29,157 nucleotides of DNA from Lachnospiraceae bacterium (GTDB taxonomy: Bacteria > Bacillota > Clostridia > Lachnospirales > Lachnospiraceae): NCBI GenBank assembly GCA_009774625.1, contig VSOB01000042.1, forward strand, positions 1-29,157, read 5' to 3'. Position 1 is the stretch's first letter. Each line of letters begins with the position of its first letter. The position numbers and the translations under genes were made by a program. Of the stretch, positions 28,997 through 29,157 are shown piece after piece. The notes beneath the pieces are model-generated. The model made no database searches. It was not told where the DNA came from and was given only the letters and a program-made list of their open reading frames with translations.

Positions 28997-29157
28997 TTAT
29001 GGCACCTGCGGAACCGCCGCCGACGGGTTTTCCACAGGCGGTGCCACACTACCTGCAGGCTGGCCCGCATTCGGGTCAGCCACAGCGCCCGGCTGGCCTG
29101 CATTCGGATCGGTCACAGCGCCCGGCTGGCCTGCATTCGGATCGGTCACAGCGCCCG
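28997..29157 (-). CDS. C-terminus of a protein with 11-residue Pro/Gly-rich repeats (truncated by window edge)
   Basis: The minus-strand frame is open from the right edge to a TAA at 28997-28999. It reads three copies of GAVTDPNAGQP (third with A for T), then AGSVAPPVENP and a short Pro/Val end (AAVPQVP). The domain that carries the tail is outside the window. Such tails occur on secreted or wall-associated proteins and some regulators; location and function cannot be told. A 42-base gap separates it from the HD gene. Confidence 0.7.
   Translation of the reverse strand, partial: GAVTDPNAGQPGAVTDPNAGQPGAVADPNAGQPAGSVAPPVENPSAAVPQVP
29058..29156 (-). repeat. Three 33-bp tandem repeats
   Basis: Units at 29058-29090, 29091-29123 and 29124-29156; the last two are identical and the first differs at a few bases. 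They encode the 11-residue protein repeat and probably continue beyond the right edge. Confidence 0.9.

Noticed and set aside
1..29157. CRISPR array or insertion sequence
   Set aside because: No regularly spaced direct repeats with unique spacers and no transposase gene were seen; the only tandem repeat is the in-frame 33-bp unit at the right edge.

Overview
The window joins a prophage-like integrated element (about 1 to 13,950) to a stretch of Firmicutes chromosome (about 14,070 to the right end). The chromosomal genes (acpP-fabK-fabD-fabG-fabF-fabZ order with FabK rather than FabI, RicT/PSP1, YaaR/DUF327, HolB, a YaaO-type decarboxylase), the moderate GC content and the strong AGGAGG ribosome sites suggest a gut Clostridia, probably Lachnospiraceae. 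That taxon is an inference.

Element, left part (1-5206, all genes on the minus strand). It starts with the N-terminus of a probable phage D5-type primase/helicase that runs off the left edge. Small membrane proteins follow, then a secreted SleB-like cell-wall hydrolase, a DUF6353-like membrane protein, a DUF3310 protein and several unrecognised phage proteins.

Element, middle part (5249-11233). This is the most unusual region. Two genes (6131-6679 and 8078-8641) encode DUF6273/C-type-lectin-like proteins whose 3' ends carry the signature of diversity-generating retroelement (DGR) variable repeats. Their codons are identical except at positions that fit AAY template codons, while the rest of the two genes has diverged strongly. 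Each is followed by a short hairpin with the same CTTGT loop on a different stem, then by a DUF6353-like membrane protein, so a [variable protein - hairpin - membrane protein] cassette is present twice. The reverse transcriptase and template repeat are not in the window. The same region holds seven copies of a strictly spaced 25-bp minus-strand motif just upstream of genes or of a tRNA-like gene, and many small genes are followed by their own intrinsic terminator. The tRNA-like gene is three bases short in the anticodon arm.

Element, right end (11223-13946). A zinc-ribbon protein, a possible ArpU-like protein, a possible excisionase and a DUF6431-like zinc protein lead to a divergent tyrosine integrase (plus strand) with a strong sigma-A promoter. 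Related GTGTAGGA/TAGGAGTGGTA repeats lie at both ends of the integrase gene, as operator and attachment-site candidates.

Chromosome. A minus-strand type II fatty-acid operon (acpP, fabK, fabD, fabG, fabF, fabZ, a second FMN oxidoreductase, fabH) starts from a TTGACA-N17-TATACT promoter overlapped by a FabT-like palindrome. A second copy of the palindrome lies between fabK and fabD, and an intrinsic terminator follows fabH. Upstream lies another compact minus-strand cluster (HD protein, PLP decarboxylase, pyk, guanylate-kinase-like gene, yaaR, holB, ricT, trmN6-like gene, rsmI). The right edge holds the C-terminus of a protein with 11-residue Pro/Gly-rich repeats.
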